A DNA stretch of 12,270 bases from Actinomycetota bacterium (GTDB taxonomy: Bacteria > Actinomycetota > Acidimicrobiia > Acidimicrobiales > RAAP-2). Below the pieces are notes generated by a model. The model ran no database searches. It was not told where the DNA came from and was given only the letters and a program-made list of their open reading frames with translations. A program made the position numbers and the translations under genes. Positions 1 to 6,038 of the stretch are shown in pieces. Position 1 is the first letter of the stretch, and each line of letters opens with the position of its first letter. The stretch is from assembly GCA_009701115.1 (NCBI GenBank), contig WLKR01000017.1, positions 1 through 12,270 on the forward strand, in the 5' to 3' direction.

Positions 1-16
1 GGAACCCGAGGGTTCC
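1..16 (-). terminator. Candidate hairpin terminator of the solute-binding protein gene
   Basis: Positions 1-7 and 10-16 form a perfect 7-bp inverted repeat (GGAACCC / GGGTTCC) with a 2-base spacer; as RNA it would fold as a 6-bp stem with a CGAG loop. It lies 25 bases past the stop codon of the leftward solute-binding protein gene. A T-tract on the minus strand would fall outside the window, so a full intrinsic terminator cannot be confirmed. No T-run follows on the plus strand. Confidence 0.45.
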
Positions 17-41
17 GGCCGCTGCCTTTTGTAAATCGTTA

Positions 42-1916
42 TTACTTGTGCAAGTACTCAGGCAAGTAAGCACCGACTGGGCTTACGGGCAAGACGCCCT
101 TCACCTTCGTGCTCACTACACCAGTACCGGTGCCAGTTGGCTGGTACATGTATGGAACCTGCGCTGCTGCATACGCTGCGTAACGAGTCTTAAGAGCTTC
201 GTTACCCGTCGTGGTTGCATCAATGATGGCGTCCATCTGTGCGTTTGAGTAGTAACCCGGGTTGCTCAGTGCGTCGGTGTAGAACAACAACTCACCAGAT
301 GGGTAGTAGTCAGGCGCGTAGAGCCATCCACCGTACTGGCAGATCTGCCAGGTACCGGAACCGCTGAAGCAGTCGTCGGCAACGGTGTTGGGGTCTGACT
401 TACCGTCCAGGATCATGTTGATACCGATCTTGGCCCAGAGTGACTTCTCGGCAGCCATCTGCTTAACAGCAGTTGGGCTTCCGTTGTAGTACTCGTAGTG
501 CAAGGTCAGTGCGGTGCCCTTAGCGATACCAGCACCACATCCACCAGTCTTGGTGCAAGTGGCGGTACCGGTCGTAGGAACAGTCCAACCGTTGTCAGTC
601 AAGTACTTCTTCGCACGGGTCAAGCTGAATGGGTACGGGTTCTTGAAGTTCGATCCGGCAAAGTCATTCTTTGGCAGTGCGGGAATCGGACCATAAGTCG
701 GAACACCGTAACCGTTGTACAGGGACTTGATGATTGACACTTGGTCAATCGAAGCCTGTAGGGCCTGGCGGATGTACAACTGCTTGGTCAACGCGCTACC
801 GCCCGTTGCCGAGTCGAAATTGTAGTAGGCGTAGTTGAACGACCACGTACCACCGGTACGGACGTTGAACTTGCCCTTAAGGGCGCTCCACTTCATGGTT
901 CCAGCAACACCTGGCTTAGGGGCCGTGTTGACGTCTGCAGGAAGCACGTAACCGCTGTCGAGCTGACCAGTGGCAAGAGCCGTCTTTTCAGCGTCAACAG
1001 ATGCGAATGGGTGCATGATCAACTGGTTGACCTGAGCCTTCTGAGGACCACTGTAAGCAGGGTTCGGTACGAACACGATTGGCGTGTTTCCAGCGCCAGA
1101 GGTGTCGAACGAAGACAACTTCCAAGGACCGTCTACAACAGACCAGAAGGGGTCGGTTGAGGTGAAGGTCGAGGGGTCCTGTGAGCGGTCGTTCAAAGTC
1201 TTGAACACACCAGACGCAACGCGACCAAGTGAGGTGCTTGCGTTCACACCACACACTACACGAGCGGCGGTACGGGTGAAGGTGTCAAGGTTTGCTCCAC
1301 AGCCAGCCGAGCCAGCGGCAGCGGAAGCCGACAAGCGGTCCCATGCACGTGGCATTGGCGTAATTTCCGTAAGGAAGTTGTAGAGGAACCAGTTGTGGTT
1401 CACGGCGTCAGTCAAGTGGATCGTGACAACGTTGCCCGAAGCGGTAGCGGACGAAATCTGGTCTGGGATACCCATTCCAGGTACGTAACCGGCGTAACCG
1501 CCAGGAGCAGCCATGTACATGTTGATGAAGAACACAACTGAACGAGCGTCAACGGTTTCACCGTTGGAGAATTTCCAGCCCTTCATCGTGATGGTCAGTG
1601 ACTTGCTGTCCGAAGCCCACACAGGCAGTGCACCAGTCGACAGCGTTGGCTGAATGGTCGTGTCAGCACCCTTACCAACCCAGTACAGAGGGCGGTACAT
1701 CAACGACTGGAAGTCGTTCATGTTGGTTACGGTGAAGAACGCACCACTGGAAAATGGCCAGATGTAGTTCGGATAATCGTTTGGACTAAGTGGTACGTCC
1801 AACTTCGTCGTTGCAGCACCGGCGGAGGTCAAACCTGCCAACGCCAAGCCGGACGACATCGAAGCAATTGCCACTGCACTAGTGACGAAGCGCTTCGCTC
1901 GCGAAGAAAATTTCAT
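42..1916 (-). CDS. ABC transporter substrate-binding protein, family 5 (peptide/nickel-type)
   Basis: This is a 624-residue extracellular solute-binding protein of the SBP_bac_5 fold, which captures a ligand (oligopeptide, or another small solute in this family) for an ABC importer. The N-terminus is a classic signal peptide: basic residues K2-K8-R9, a hydrophobic core at about 11-30, and a likely signal peptidase I site after AGAA at about residue 35. Family features include a substrate-inhibition-like segment (MYRPLYWV, 73-80), LTITMKGWKFSNGE at 107-120 (typically L-x-pho-x-Lx-x-x-x-FxDG) and YIRQALQASID at 381-391. There is no lipobox cysteine, and the first cysteine is C206. Cysteines fall in close pairs (C206/C222, C454/C460, C516/C526), suggesting disulfides. 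The ribosome site GGGGAAGGAA directly precedes the ATG. At about 624 residues it is longer than the usual 500-550. No permease or ATPase gene is in the window; they could lie to the left. The ligand cannot be told from sequence. Confidence 0.92.
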   Translation of the reverse strand: MKFSSRAKRFVTSAVAIASMSSGLALAGLTSAGAATTKLDVPLSPNDYPNYIWPFSSGAFFTVTNMNDFQSLMYRPLYWVGKGADTTIQPTLSTGALPVWASDSKSLTITMKGWKFSNGETVDARSVVFFINMYMAAPGGYAGYVPGMGIPDQISSATASGNVVTIHLTDAVNHNWFLYNFLTEITPMPRAWDRLSASAAAGSAGCGANLDTFTRTAARVVCGVNASTSLGRVASGVFKTLNDRSQDPSTFTSTDPFWSVVDGPWKLSSFDTSGAGNTPIVFVPNPAYSGPQKAQVNQLIMHPFASVDAEKTALATGQLDSGYVLPADVNTAPKPGVAGTMKWSALKGKFNVRTGGTWSFNYAYYNFDSATGGSALTKQLYIRQALQASIDQVSIIKSLYNGYGVPTYGPIPALPKNDFAGSNFKNPYPFSLTRAKKYLTDNGWTVPTTGTATCTKTGGCGAGIAKGTALTLHYEYYNGSPTAVKQMAAEKSLWAKIGINMILDGKSDPNTVADDCFSGSGTWQICQYGGWLYAPDYYPSGELLFYTDALSNPGYYSNAQMDAIIDATTTGNEALKTRYAAYAAAQVPYMYQPTGTGTGVVSTKVKGVLPVSPVGAYLPEYLHK

Positions 1917-2263
1917 TTCCTTCCCCTTTCCATCTAACGGTTGTCAGATGTCTCGTGATCCCTGGAAACCCAAGTTCACCCGAATGCTACGGAGCAATCA
2001 CTCGGTCGTCAAACCGCCCTGTAGCAGTTGACGGCAGCGACACATTGGGGTTGAGCTGATCAAATCTTGCGATCACGAAGAATTCTCTATAGTTCCCGCA
2101 AATTCCCGCGTGAAATGAAGGTAATTAACTAGAGAAACGGGAGTATCGGCTAAGACGTGAAGGTCGCAATAACTACTTCACAAGGTTCACAAAGGCTCAA
2201 TATCACCGTAAAACCTGGTACTCGCGGGTGAAATACGCCCGTTTAGAGCCATTTCGGCGTGAA
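1917..2263. other. 347-bp intergenic region upstream of the solute-binding protein gene
   Basis: No open frame with a credible start was found here. It holds the promoter described separately (1984-2012) and an AT-richer stretch at about 2075-2210 with small repeats. TTCCCGC occurs at 2093-2099 and 2103-2109 (10-bp period). TTCACAA occurs at 2177-2183 and 2186-2192 (9-bp period). An interrupted dyad TGATC/GATCA lies at 2057-2075. Repeats spaced by about one helical turn, upstream of a transporter gene promoter, could be regulator binding sites, but none matches a regulator motif I recognise. No convincing terminator was seen after the EthD gene. Confidence 0.5.
1984..2012 (-). promoter_or_regulatory. 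Sigma-70-type promoter of the solute-binding protein gene
   Basis: Read on the minus strand, a -35 box TTGACG (2012-2007) and a -10 box TAGCAT (1989-1984) are separated by exactly 17 bases. This is close to the consensus for housekeeping sigma factors of Actinobacteria. Transcription would start near 1977, giving a leader of about 60 bases before the ATG at 1916. Position, orientation and spacing all fit the downstream gene; no experimental start is known. Confidence 0.65.
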
Positions 2264-2548
2264 TTAGACGATTTCGCTGATCTGCATCTGAGGCGCGATG
2301 GTGGTGAAGTTTGGCAAGTCAGCCAGAACTGCAGCTGAATCTTCGGAACTCATAGCAGCCCCCAGGGCATCCATCGACTCGAACTGCACGTGCACAGCGG
2401 CAACGAATGGGCCATTTACGCCCTTTTCGATGAGCGCTTCGCTTAAGCCCCAAGCGGCCTTAGCCATTGGAACGTGCGTAGCCGCGTAGTACTCGTGGTC
2501 GAAGGTCGCGCCTTCGGTGACTGGATAGTAGACAGAAACTTGGATCAT
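2264..2548 (-). CDS. EthD domain-containing protein
   Basis: A 94-residue single-domain protein of the EthD family, a dimeric alpha+beta (ferredoxin-like) barrel fold. The family hallmark is clear: a hydrophobic beta strand (IQVSVYYPV, 2-10) followed by FDHEYYAATHVP (16-27), with the conserved F-x-x-Y-Y-x-x-H-x-P pattern. EthD was first noted as required for ethyl tert-butyl ether degradation in Rhodococcus, but most small stand-alone members have no defined reaction. The length is normal for the family. The gene follows the DUF2157-like membrane protein gene by 39 bases on the same strand, so co-transcription is possible. No clear ribosome site precedes the ATG; a TAGCGT hexamer ends 6 bases upstream of it, which would fit an own promoter with a leaderless start. 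Family assignment is firm, function unknown. Confidence 0.85.
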   Translation of the reverse strand: MIQVSVYYPVTEGATFDHEYYAATHVPMAKAAWGLSEALIEKGVNGPFVAAVHVQFESMDALGAAMSSEDSAAVLADLPNFTTIAPQMQISEIV

Positions 2549-2587
2549 GCAAAAACGCTACACGCTCGAAAAGCACCACTACGGCAA

Positions 2588-3571
2588 TTACTTCTCTGGG
2601 GGAGATTGAATAACGGTCTGGCTCGATATAAAACGGACCACTATCAGGACTATTGCACCAACGCTGAGTAGGAAAACCACCACTAACGCCGCTCCCGAAT
2701 TCGCAAAGTGGGTAAAGAGGCGGATGAGGTTAAAGAACATGGCAATAACCGCGATGATGAACAGCACTCGACGTTTGCGGAAGTGGCTCATTCCAATCGC
2801 CATGGCTGAGGTAGCGATTCCGGCGAGTGATCCGAAGAGATAGGGCGCCGTTGAATCAAAGAGCAGCGTCGGCGCGGAGACGAGGCAGACGACCCATCCC
2901 AGCGTGAGTGCGCCCGAGGTTGGATTTATCTTGTCGCGGAGCAGCACTACCGCCATGCCTCCACTCCAAAAGAGCATCGTCGTGATCCAGGGTCGGAGTG
3001 AAAGACCGGTGAGCGCAATGGTGCTTCCGACTACCCAAAAAATTCCACCGAGAGACGCCGCCATCTGCAGAAAGCGATCTCGGTTGCGCCAGAGCGCAAA
3101 TGAAAGCGCCGTGAAGAAAATGGAGGTGATGAGCTGCGAGACGTCGTCGGAAGTTTTTATGTAGCGAATTAGGAGGAGTGCTACGAATCCAGTGGCGCAG
3201 GCAGTCGCAAAGGCCAGCAAGACTCCCCCGATGCGTTCCCAGGCATCGCCACCGAGTCGCAAGACGCGACCACCGAGGGCGAGCGAAGCCACCGCGACGA
3301 GTCCAAGGGCGGTCAATCGAACCCCTGTGGTCCGAAAGCTCTGCACAACGAGCGTGGTGCCTGAGGCCACCGTAAAGACCATTGCGAGATAGGCCATTAC
3401 TTCAGCCAGTGGTGAAAGTGGCGCGCCATAGGAAGTCGGTGTCGCCGCGACCGCATGAGCACCCTCAAAGCGGACTATGGCCTCAGCCTGTTCCGAACTA
3501 ATGAGTTCCGCATCCAGCCACTCTCGGGACTTAGTGGACCAGTCGACACCTACAAGGTTGCGGAGTTTCAT
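2588..3571 (-). CDS. DUF2157-like polytopic membrane protein
   Basis: A 327-residue integral membrane protein. The first 45 or so residues are soluble and contain REWLDAELISSEQAEAI (16-32), which resembles the N-terminal DUF2157 helix pair (W-x-x-x-G-L-I-x-x-x-Q-x-x-x-I). The rest is a run of about ten hydrophobic segments, roughly at 52-77, 81-100, 112-137, 143-161, 168-189, 195-211, 219-237, 243-262, 267-287 and 290-313, ending in a short polar tail. Charged loop residues such as FRKRR (254-258) lie between segments. DUF2157 proteins have no known function. The ATG at 3571 lacks a good ribosome site, so the start is the least certain part. The gene lies 62 bases past tRNA-Arg on the same strand, with no strong terminator between, so read-through from the tRNA promoter is possible. 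Confidence 0.7.
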   Translation of the reverse strand: MKLRNLVGVDWSTKSREWLDAELISSEQAEAIVRFEGAHAVAATPTSYGAPLSPLAEVMAYLAMVFTVASGTTLVVQSFRTTGVRLTALGLVAVASLALGGRVLRLGGDAWERIGGVLLAFATACATGFVALLLIRYIKTSDDVSQLITSIFFTALSFALWRNRDRFLQMAASLGGIFWVVGSTIALTGLSLRPWITTMLFWSGGMAVVLLRDKINPTSGALTLGWVVCLVSAPTLLFDSTAPYLFGSLAGIATSAMAIGMSHFRKRRVLFIIAVIAMFFNLIRLFTHFANSGAALVVVFLLSVGAIVLIVVRFISSQTVIQSPPEK

Positions 3572-3633
3572 ATGTCATTACTAGCCCATACCCGAGACAA
3601 AAGAAGGGCATCTCAGAATGTTGCTACCACGCG

Positions 3634-3710
3634 TGGCGCCTCCGGCAGGAGTCGAACCCGCAACCTGATGGGTAGAAACCATCTGCTCTATCCAGTTGAG
3701 CTACAGAGGC
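3634..3710 (-). tRNA. tRNA-Arg (anticodon UCU)
   Basis: Read on the minus strand, the acceptor arm GCCTCTG (3710-3704) pairs with CGGAGGC (3644-3638), allowing one G-T pair. The anticodon stem GATGG/CCATC encloses the 7-base loop TTTCTAC, giving anticodon TCT. The T arm is GCGGG-TTCGACT-CCTGC, with the conserved TTCGA. Discriminator G (3637) is followed by an encoded CCA (3636-3634). It reads AGA, a rare arginine codon in GC-rich genomes. A possible -10 box TACGCT lies at 3724-3719, 8 bases upstream, with no good -35 box. Confidence 0.96.
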
Positions 3711-3804
3711 GTGCCCTAAGCGTACCGACCCGTTGAGGAATTTCCTGAGGCGTGCCGATTCGAGGGTGATCCGGGGCCTCGGTAAACCTGCCGTTGCCTC
3801 AATA

Positions 3805-3813
3805 TGGCATACT
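3805..3813 (+). promoter_or_regulatory. Possible extended -10 promoter for tRNA-His
   Basis: TGGCATACT (3805-3813) matches the extended -10 pattern TGn-TATAAT with one base change in the hexamer. Its end is 10 bases before the G-1 of tRNA-His, so the transcript would start just ahead of the tRNA. I see no convincing -35 hexamer at 16-18 bases, which is tolerable for an extended -10 promoter. Confidence 0.4.
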
Positions 3814-3823
3814 GAAGGGGCTT

Positions 3824-3901
3824 GGTGGGCGTAGCTCAGCTGGTTAGAGCGCCGCGCTGTGGCCGCGGAGGTCACGGGTTCAAGTCCCGCCGTCCACCCC
3901 A
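3824..3901 (+). tRNA. tRNA-His (anticodon GUG)
   Basis: The acceptor arm GTGGGCG (3825-3831) pairs with CGTCCAC (3891-3897). The anticodon stem CCGCG/CGCGG encloses CTGTGGC, giving anticodon GTG. The T arm is CGGG-TTCAAGT-CCCG. The histidine-specific signature is present: an extra G-1 (3824) opposite discriminator C73 (3898), the main identity element for histidyl-tRNA synthetase. CCA is encoded at 3899-3901. It is followed 10 bases later by a strong hairpin terminator, so it is a single-gene transcript. Confidence 0.97.
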
Positions 3902-3910
3902 AGTAGATGG

Positions 3911-3940
3911 CAAAACCGGTCGCTTCGGCGGCCGGTTTTG
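3911..3940 (+). terminator. Intrinsic terminator after tRNA-His (UUCG tetraloop)
   Basis: A 13-bp stem with one G-T pair (3911-3923 with 3928-3940) closed by a C(TTCG)G tetraloop, one of the most stable RNA loops. The stem starts CAAAACCGG and ends CCGGTTTTG, so the TTTT lies in the base of the stem and the hairpin could act in both directions. The bases that follow (TCGTCTCTCC) are pyrimidine-rich but not a pure T-tract. Confidence 0.8.
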
Positions 3941-3953
3941 TCGTCTCTCCCCG

Positions 3954-3982
3954 TTGGACCACTCGGTCGCGGCGAGTAGATT
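3954..3982 (+). promoter_or_regulatory. Promoter of the aldehyde dehydrogenase gene
   Basis: A -35 box TTGGAC (3954-3959) and a -10 box TAGATT (3977-3982) are separated by exactly 17 bases. The predicted start near 3989 gives a leader of about 45 bases before the ATG at 4034. It sits immediately after the tRNA-His terminator, so the dehydrogenase gene is separately transcribed. Confidence 0.55.
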
Positions 3983-4033
3983 TTCTCCCGTACGTCAAGA
4001 ACGGCGTTTACAAATGAGAACTAAGGGGGATCC

Positions 4034-5455
4034 ATGACAATCGTCAAAGATTCGTTCTATATCAATGGTGAATGGGTAAAGGCTTCGTCCAGCGAAACTC
4101 TGCCCGTTACTTCGTCGGGTACCGGCGAGCTCTACGCCACGATTCCAGTCGGCACTGTCGACGAAGCGAACCGTGCCGTCGAAGCTGCTTCGGCCGCCTT
4201 TACGGCGTGGGCAAATACGAGCCCCAAGGAGCGCGGCGAGTTCTTGATTCGCATCTCCGAGAAGTTGGCCGAGAAGGCTGACCTCATCGCCGAGACCATT
4301 GCGAACGAAGTGGGCATGCCCCTCGGACTCGCGAAGGGCATCCAAGCTGGTATTCCAGTCGCCACGTTTGCTGACAACGGTCAGCGCGCCATGGACTTCG
4401 AGTGGGAAGAAGAAGTTCTTAACTCCACACTCGTGCGTGAGCCTGCCGGTGTTGTCGCCGCCATCACGCCGTGGAACTACCCACTGCACCAGATCGCCAA
4501 CAAGGTGGCCGCCGCTCTCGCAGCCGGTTGCACCGTCGTCTTGAAGCCCAGCGAAGTCGCGCCGATCAACGCGTACATTCTCGCCGACATCATTCACGAG
4601 GTCGGCCTCCCTAAGGGTGTCTTCAACCTCATCACCGGTACTGGTCCAGTAGTCGGCGAAGCGATTGTGGCTCACCCCAAGACCGACTTCATCTCCTTCA
4701 CCGGTTCCACCGGCGCTGGAAAGCGCGTCATGGAGATTGCCTCGAAGATGGTTAAGCGCGTGTCGCTGGAGCTCGGTGGCAAGTCCGCCAACATCATCCT
4801 GGAAGACGCCGACCTCGCTCGCGCTATTCCTGACGCCATCTTCAAGTGCTACCTCAACTCGGGTCAGACCTGCTCAGCACTCACGCGCTTGGTTGTGCCA
4901 CGCTCGAAGTTGGCCGAGATTGAAGACCTCGCTGTGGCGTCGGCCGCCGGCTTCCAGCCTGGCGACCCCATCACCGGTGGCACCTTGATCGGACCCCTCG
5001 TGAGTGAGGCGCAACAGACCCGCGTGCGTAACTACATCAACAAGGGCATCGACGAAGGCGCTCGTCTCATCATGGGTGGCGTCGAGCAGCCTGAAGGTCT
5101 GCCCCGTGGTCACTACGTACAGCCGACGATTTTCTCGGGTGTCACGAACGACATGACTATTGCCCAGGAAGAGATCTTTGGTCCCGTCCTTTCCATCATC
5201 CCCTACGACACCGAAGAAGAGGCCATCGCGATTGCGAACGACTCGCTCTACGGTCTCTCGGGTGGAGTCTGGGCCGGCACGCCGGAGAAGGCCTTCGAAG
5301 TGGCTCGCAAGATCCGCACCGGTCAGGTTGAAGTCAACGGTGGAGGATTCAACATCTTCGCCCCCTTCGGTGGCTACAAGCAGTCCGGCATTGGCCGCGA
5401 GCTTGGCAAGTACGGCTTCGAGGAGTTCCTCGAAGTGAAGGCCATCCAGAAGTAA
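4034..5455 (+). CDS. NAD(P)-dependent aldehyde dehydrogenase
   Basis: A complete 473-residue aldehyde dehydrogenase (ALDH superfamily), a soluble cytoplasmic enzyme oxidising an aldehyde to the carboxylic acid with NAD(P)+. All key elements are visible: the nucleotide-binding ITPWNYP (144-150, with the oxyanion-hole Asn148), KPSE (Lys171), the Rossmann-turn motif FTGSTGAGK (222-230), the general base Glu246 in [10 protein letters not shown], and the nucleophile Cys280 in [15 protein letters not shown] (379-385) and the C-terminal [13 protein letters not shown] (oligomerisation region) are also intact. Length is typical. The ribosome site AAGGGGG lies 6 bases before the ATG. It has its own promoter and terminator and stands alone between two tRNA genes, so context gives no hint of substrate. 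Sequence style resembles the broad betaine-aldehyde/general aldehyde dehydrogenase group; a specific substrate name is not justified. Confidence 0.95.
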   Translation: MTIVKDSFYINGEWVKASSSETLPVTSSGTGELYATIPVGTVDEANRAVEAASAAFTAWANTSPKERGEFLIRISEKLAEKADLIAETIANEVGMPLGLAKGIQAGIPVATFADNGQRAMDFEWEEEVLNSTLVREPAGVVAAITPWNYPLHQIANKVAAALAAGCTVVLKPSEVAPINAYILADIIHEVGLPKGVFNLITGTGPVVGEAIVAHPKTDFISFTGSTGAGKRVMEIASKMVKRVSLELGGKSANIILEDADLARAIPDAIFKCYLNSGQTCSALTRLVVPRSKLAEIEDLAVASAAGFQPGDPITGGTLIGPLVSEAQQTRVRNYINKGIDEGARLIMGGVEQPEGLPRGHYVQPTIFSGVTNDMTIAQEEIFGPVLSIIPYDTEEEAIAIANDSLYGLSGGVWAGTPEKAFEVARKIRTGQVEVNGGGFNIFAPFGGYKQSGIGRELGKYGFEEFLEVKAIQK

Positions 5456-5466
5456 CTGTCCTCACC

Positions 5467-5500
5467 AAAAAGGGGCGTCGGGAAACCGGCGCCCCTTTTT
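5467..5500 (+). terminator. Strong intrinsic terminator after aldehyde dehydrogenase (GAAA tetraloop)
   Basis: A 15-bp stem with one T-G pair (5467-5481 with 5486-5500) closes on a GAAA tetraloop. The arms begin AAAAAGGGGCG and end CGCCCCTTTTT, so it carries T5 on the plus strand and, by symmetry, T5 on the minus strand. It starts 11 bases after the dehydrogenase stop codon. Confidence 0.92.
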
Positions 5501-5543
5501 GCGTTTTCCGTATGAATCACTAGTTGCTATGCGTCGTACCGGC

Positions 5544-5549
5544 TAATAT
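5544..5549 (+). promoter_or_regulatory. Likely -10 box of tRNA-Lys
   Basis: TAATAT (5544-5549) is a near-consensus -10 hexamer that ends 6 bases before the first base of tRNA-Lys, so the transcript could begin at or next to the mature 5' end. The hexamer 17 bases upstream (TAGTTG, 5521-5526) is a poor -35 match, so the call rests mainly on the -10 box and its position. Confidence 0.45.
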
Positions 5550-5555
5550 CGCAAT

Positions 5556-5630
5556 GCGCCTCTAGCTCAACGGCAGAGCAATGGACTCTTAATCCACAGG
5601 TTTCGGGTTCGAATCCCGAGGGGCGCACCA
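5556..5630 (+). tRNA. tRNA-Lys (anticodon CUU)
   Basis: The acceptor arm GCGCCTC (5556-5562) pairs with GGGGCGC (5620-5626). The anticodon arm TGGA/TCCA encloses loop CTCTTAA, giving anticodon CTT; the outermost stem position is an A-C mismatch. The T arm is TCGGG-TTCGAAT-CCCGA. Discriminator A (5627) and an encoded CCA (5628-5630) complete it. It reads AAG, the preferred lysine codon in GC-rich genomes and the one dominating the small lysine-rich gene downstream. Confidence 0.96.
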
Positions 5631-5632
5631 GG

Positions 5633-5662
5633 AAGGGCCCGCGCGCAAGTGCGGGCCCTTTT
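5633..5662 (+). terminator. Intrinsic terminator after tRNA-Lys (GCAA tetraloop)
   Basis: A 12-bp stem (5633-5644 with 5649-5660) closes on a GCAA tetraloop; the arms are AAGGGCCCGC and GCGGGCCCTT plus an inner G-T and C-G pair. TTTT runs from 5659 to 5662. It begins 2 bases after the tRNA CCA end, which isolates the tRNA from the small gene downstream. Confidence 0.85.
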
Positions 5663-5738
5663 CCTCGTTCCCCGAGGCTTTGTGTTCGCACCCTGCCCCT
5701 TTTTCCTGCGACCCAGGGTTAGGGTTGCCGTGATCCGT

Positions 5739-5810
5739 GGTAGGAGAGTCGCCTCGTTTGGGCTGGACGGCCGATGTGCTGTCGCCCCGTGCAGGCTCGA
5801 CGTCTCTACC
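5739..5810 (+). other. Possible structured leader RNA upstream of the small basic protein gene
   Basis: The roughly 200 bases between the tRNA-Lys terminator (5662) and the small gene (5861) hold no credible gene. Within them GGTAG (5739-5743) can pair with CTACC (5806-5810), AGA (5745-5747) with TCT (5803-5805) and TCG (5749-5751) with CGA (5798-5800). This gives an 11-bp closing helix broken by a bulge and a small internal loop, around a G/C-rich interior of about 46 bases. It matches no riboswitch or known RNA that I recognise, and helices of this quality can arise by chance in GC-rich DNA. Confidence 0.22.
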
Positions 5811-5822
5811 GACCTCTGATCG

Positions 5823-5841
5823 CACTTCCACCGTGGAAGTG
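5823..5841. repeat. Perfect 8-bp inverted repeat ahead of the small basic protein gene
   Basis: CACTTCCA (5823-5830) and TGGAAGTG (5834-5841) form a perfect dyad with a 3-base CCG spacer. It ends 8 bases before the ribosome site AGAGGAG (5849-5855). As DNA it could be an operator; as RNA a short hairpin just upstream of the ribosome site. No T-run follows, so it is not a terminator. Confidence 0.6.
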
Positions 5842-5860
5842 AACCGCTAGAGGAGTCCCC

Positions 5861-5983
5861 ATGGCCGAAAAGTCACCCAGTGCCCGTAACAACAAGAAGG
5901 TTGGCAAGACGTTGAAGGAAAAGCGTCTCGACAAGCACGCCAAGAAGGATCAAAAGACCGGCCTGATGGGCGACGGTAAGTAA
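5861..5983 (+). CDS. Small lysine-rich protein, 40 residues, function unknown
   Basis: A very short gene reading from ATG 5861 to TAA 5981-5983, preceded by a strong ribosome site (AGAGGAG, 5 bases before the ATG). The product is 40 residues with 11 lysines, 2 arginines and only 5 acidic residues, giving a net charge near +8. It has no hydrophobic segment, so it is cytoplasmic and probably binds nucleic acid, ribosomes or another anionic partner; that is inference from composition. The central part (KKVGKTLKEKRLDKHAKKD, 12-30) would suit an amphipathic helix. Lysine codons are 10 AAG and 1 AAA counted against the GC-rich background, as expected of a real gene. Short basic proteins of the KxxKSLKEKR type recur in Actinobacteria, from memory and unverified. 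It may share a transcript with the hydrolase gene 55 bases downstream. Confidence 0.7.
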   Translation: MAEKSPSARNNKKVGKTLKEKRLDKHAKKDQKTGLMGDGK

Positions 5984-6020
5984 CTTTCGTCAGCTGGCGA
6001 GGTGCGGACAACTATTTTTT

Positions 6021-6036
6021 TGCTCTACTAGGAGCA
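6021..6036 (+). promoter_or_regulatory. Small hairpin over the ribosome site of the DUF3089 gene
   Basis: TGCTC (6021-6025) can pair with GAGCA (6032-6036) across a 6-base loop. The ribosome site AGGAG (6030-6034) lies half in the loop and half in the stem, two to three bases before the ATG region. A run of seven T precedes the hairpin (6014-6021). A 5-bp stem is weak, so an effect on translation is only a possibility. Confidence 0.25.
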
Positions 6037-6038
6037 CC

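Noticed and set aside
2221..2245. Weak dyad CGGG/CCCG after the EthD gene as a terminator
   Set aside because: Four-base arms, a nine-base loop and no T-run on the minus strand.
3624..3998. Minus-strand frame of 124 residues with segments such as WTAGLEPVTSAATARRSNQ and SVAQLDRADGFYPSGCG
   Set aside because: These are the well-known false translations across tRNA-Arg and tRNA-His; there is no ribosome site and the tRNAs explain the sequence.
3822..4037. Plus-strand frame of 71 residues (VAQLVRAPRCGRGGHGF type) and the similar frame at 3455-3736
   Set aside because: Same cause: translation of tRNA genes and the flanking terminator, typical of spurious ORFs in databases.
5589..5831. Minus-strand frame of 80 residues ending CAPRDSNPKPVD
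   Set aside because: It is the antisense of tRNA-Lys and its terminator plus gene-free leader sequence; no start signal.
5774..5842. 22-codon frame MCCRPVQARRLYRPLIALPPWK as a possible leader peptide
   Set aside because: No ribosome site before the ATG, overlaps the inverted repeat and has no attenuation-like run of a single amino acid with a following terminator.
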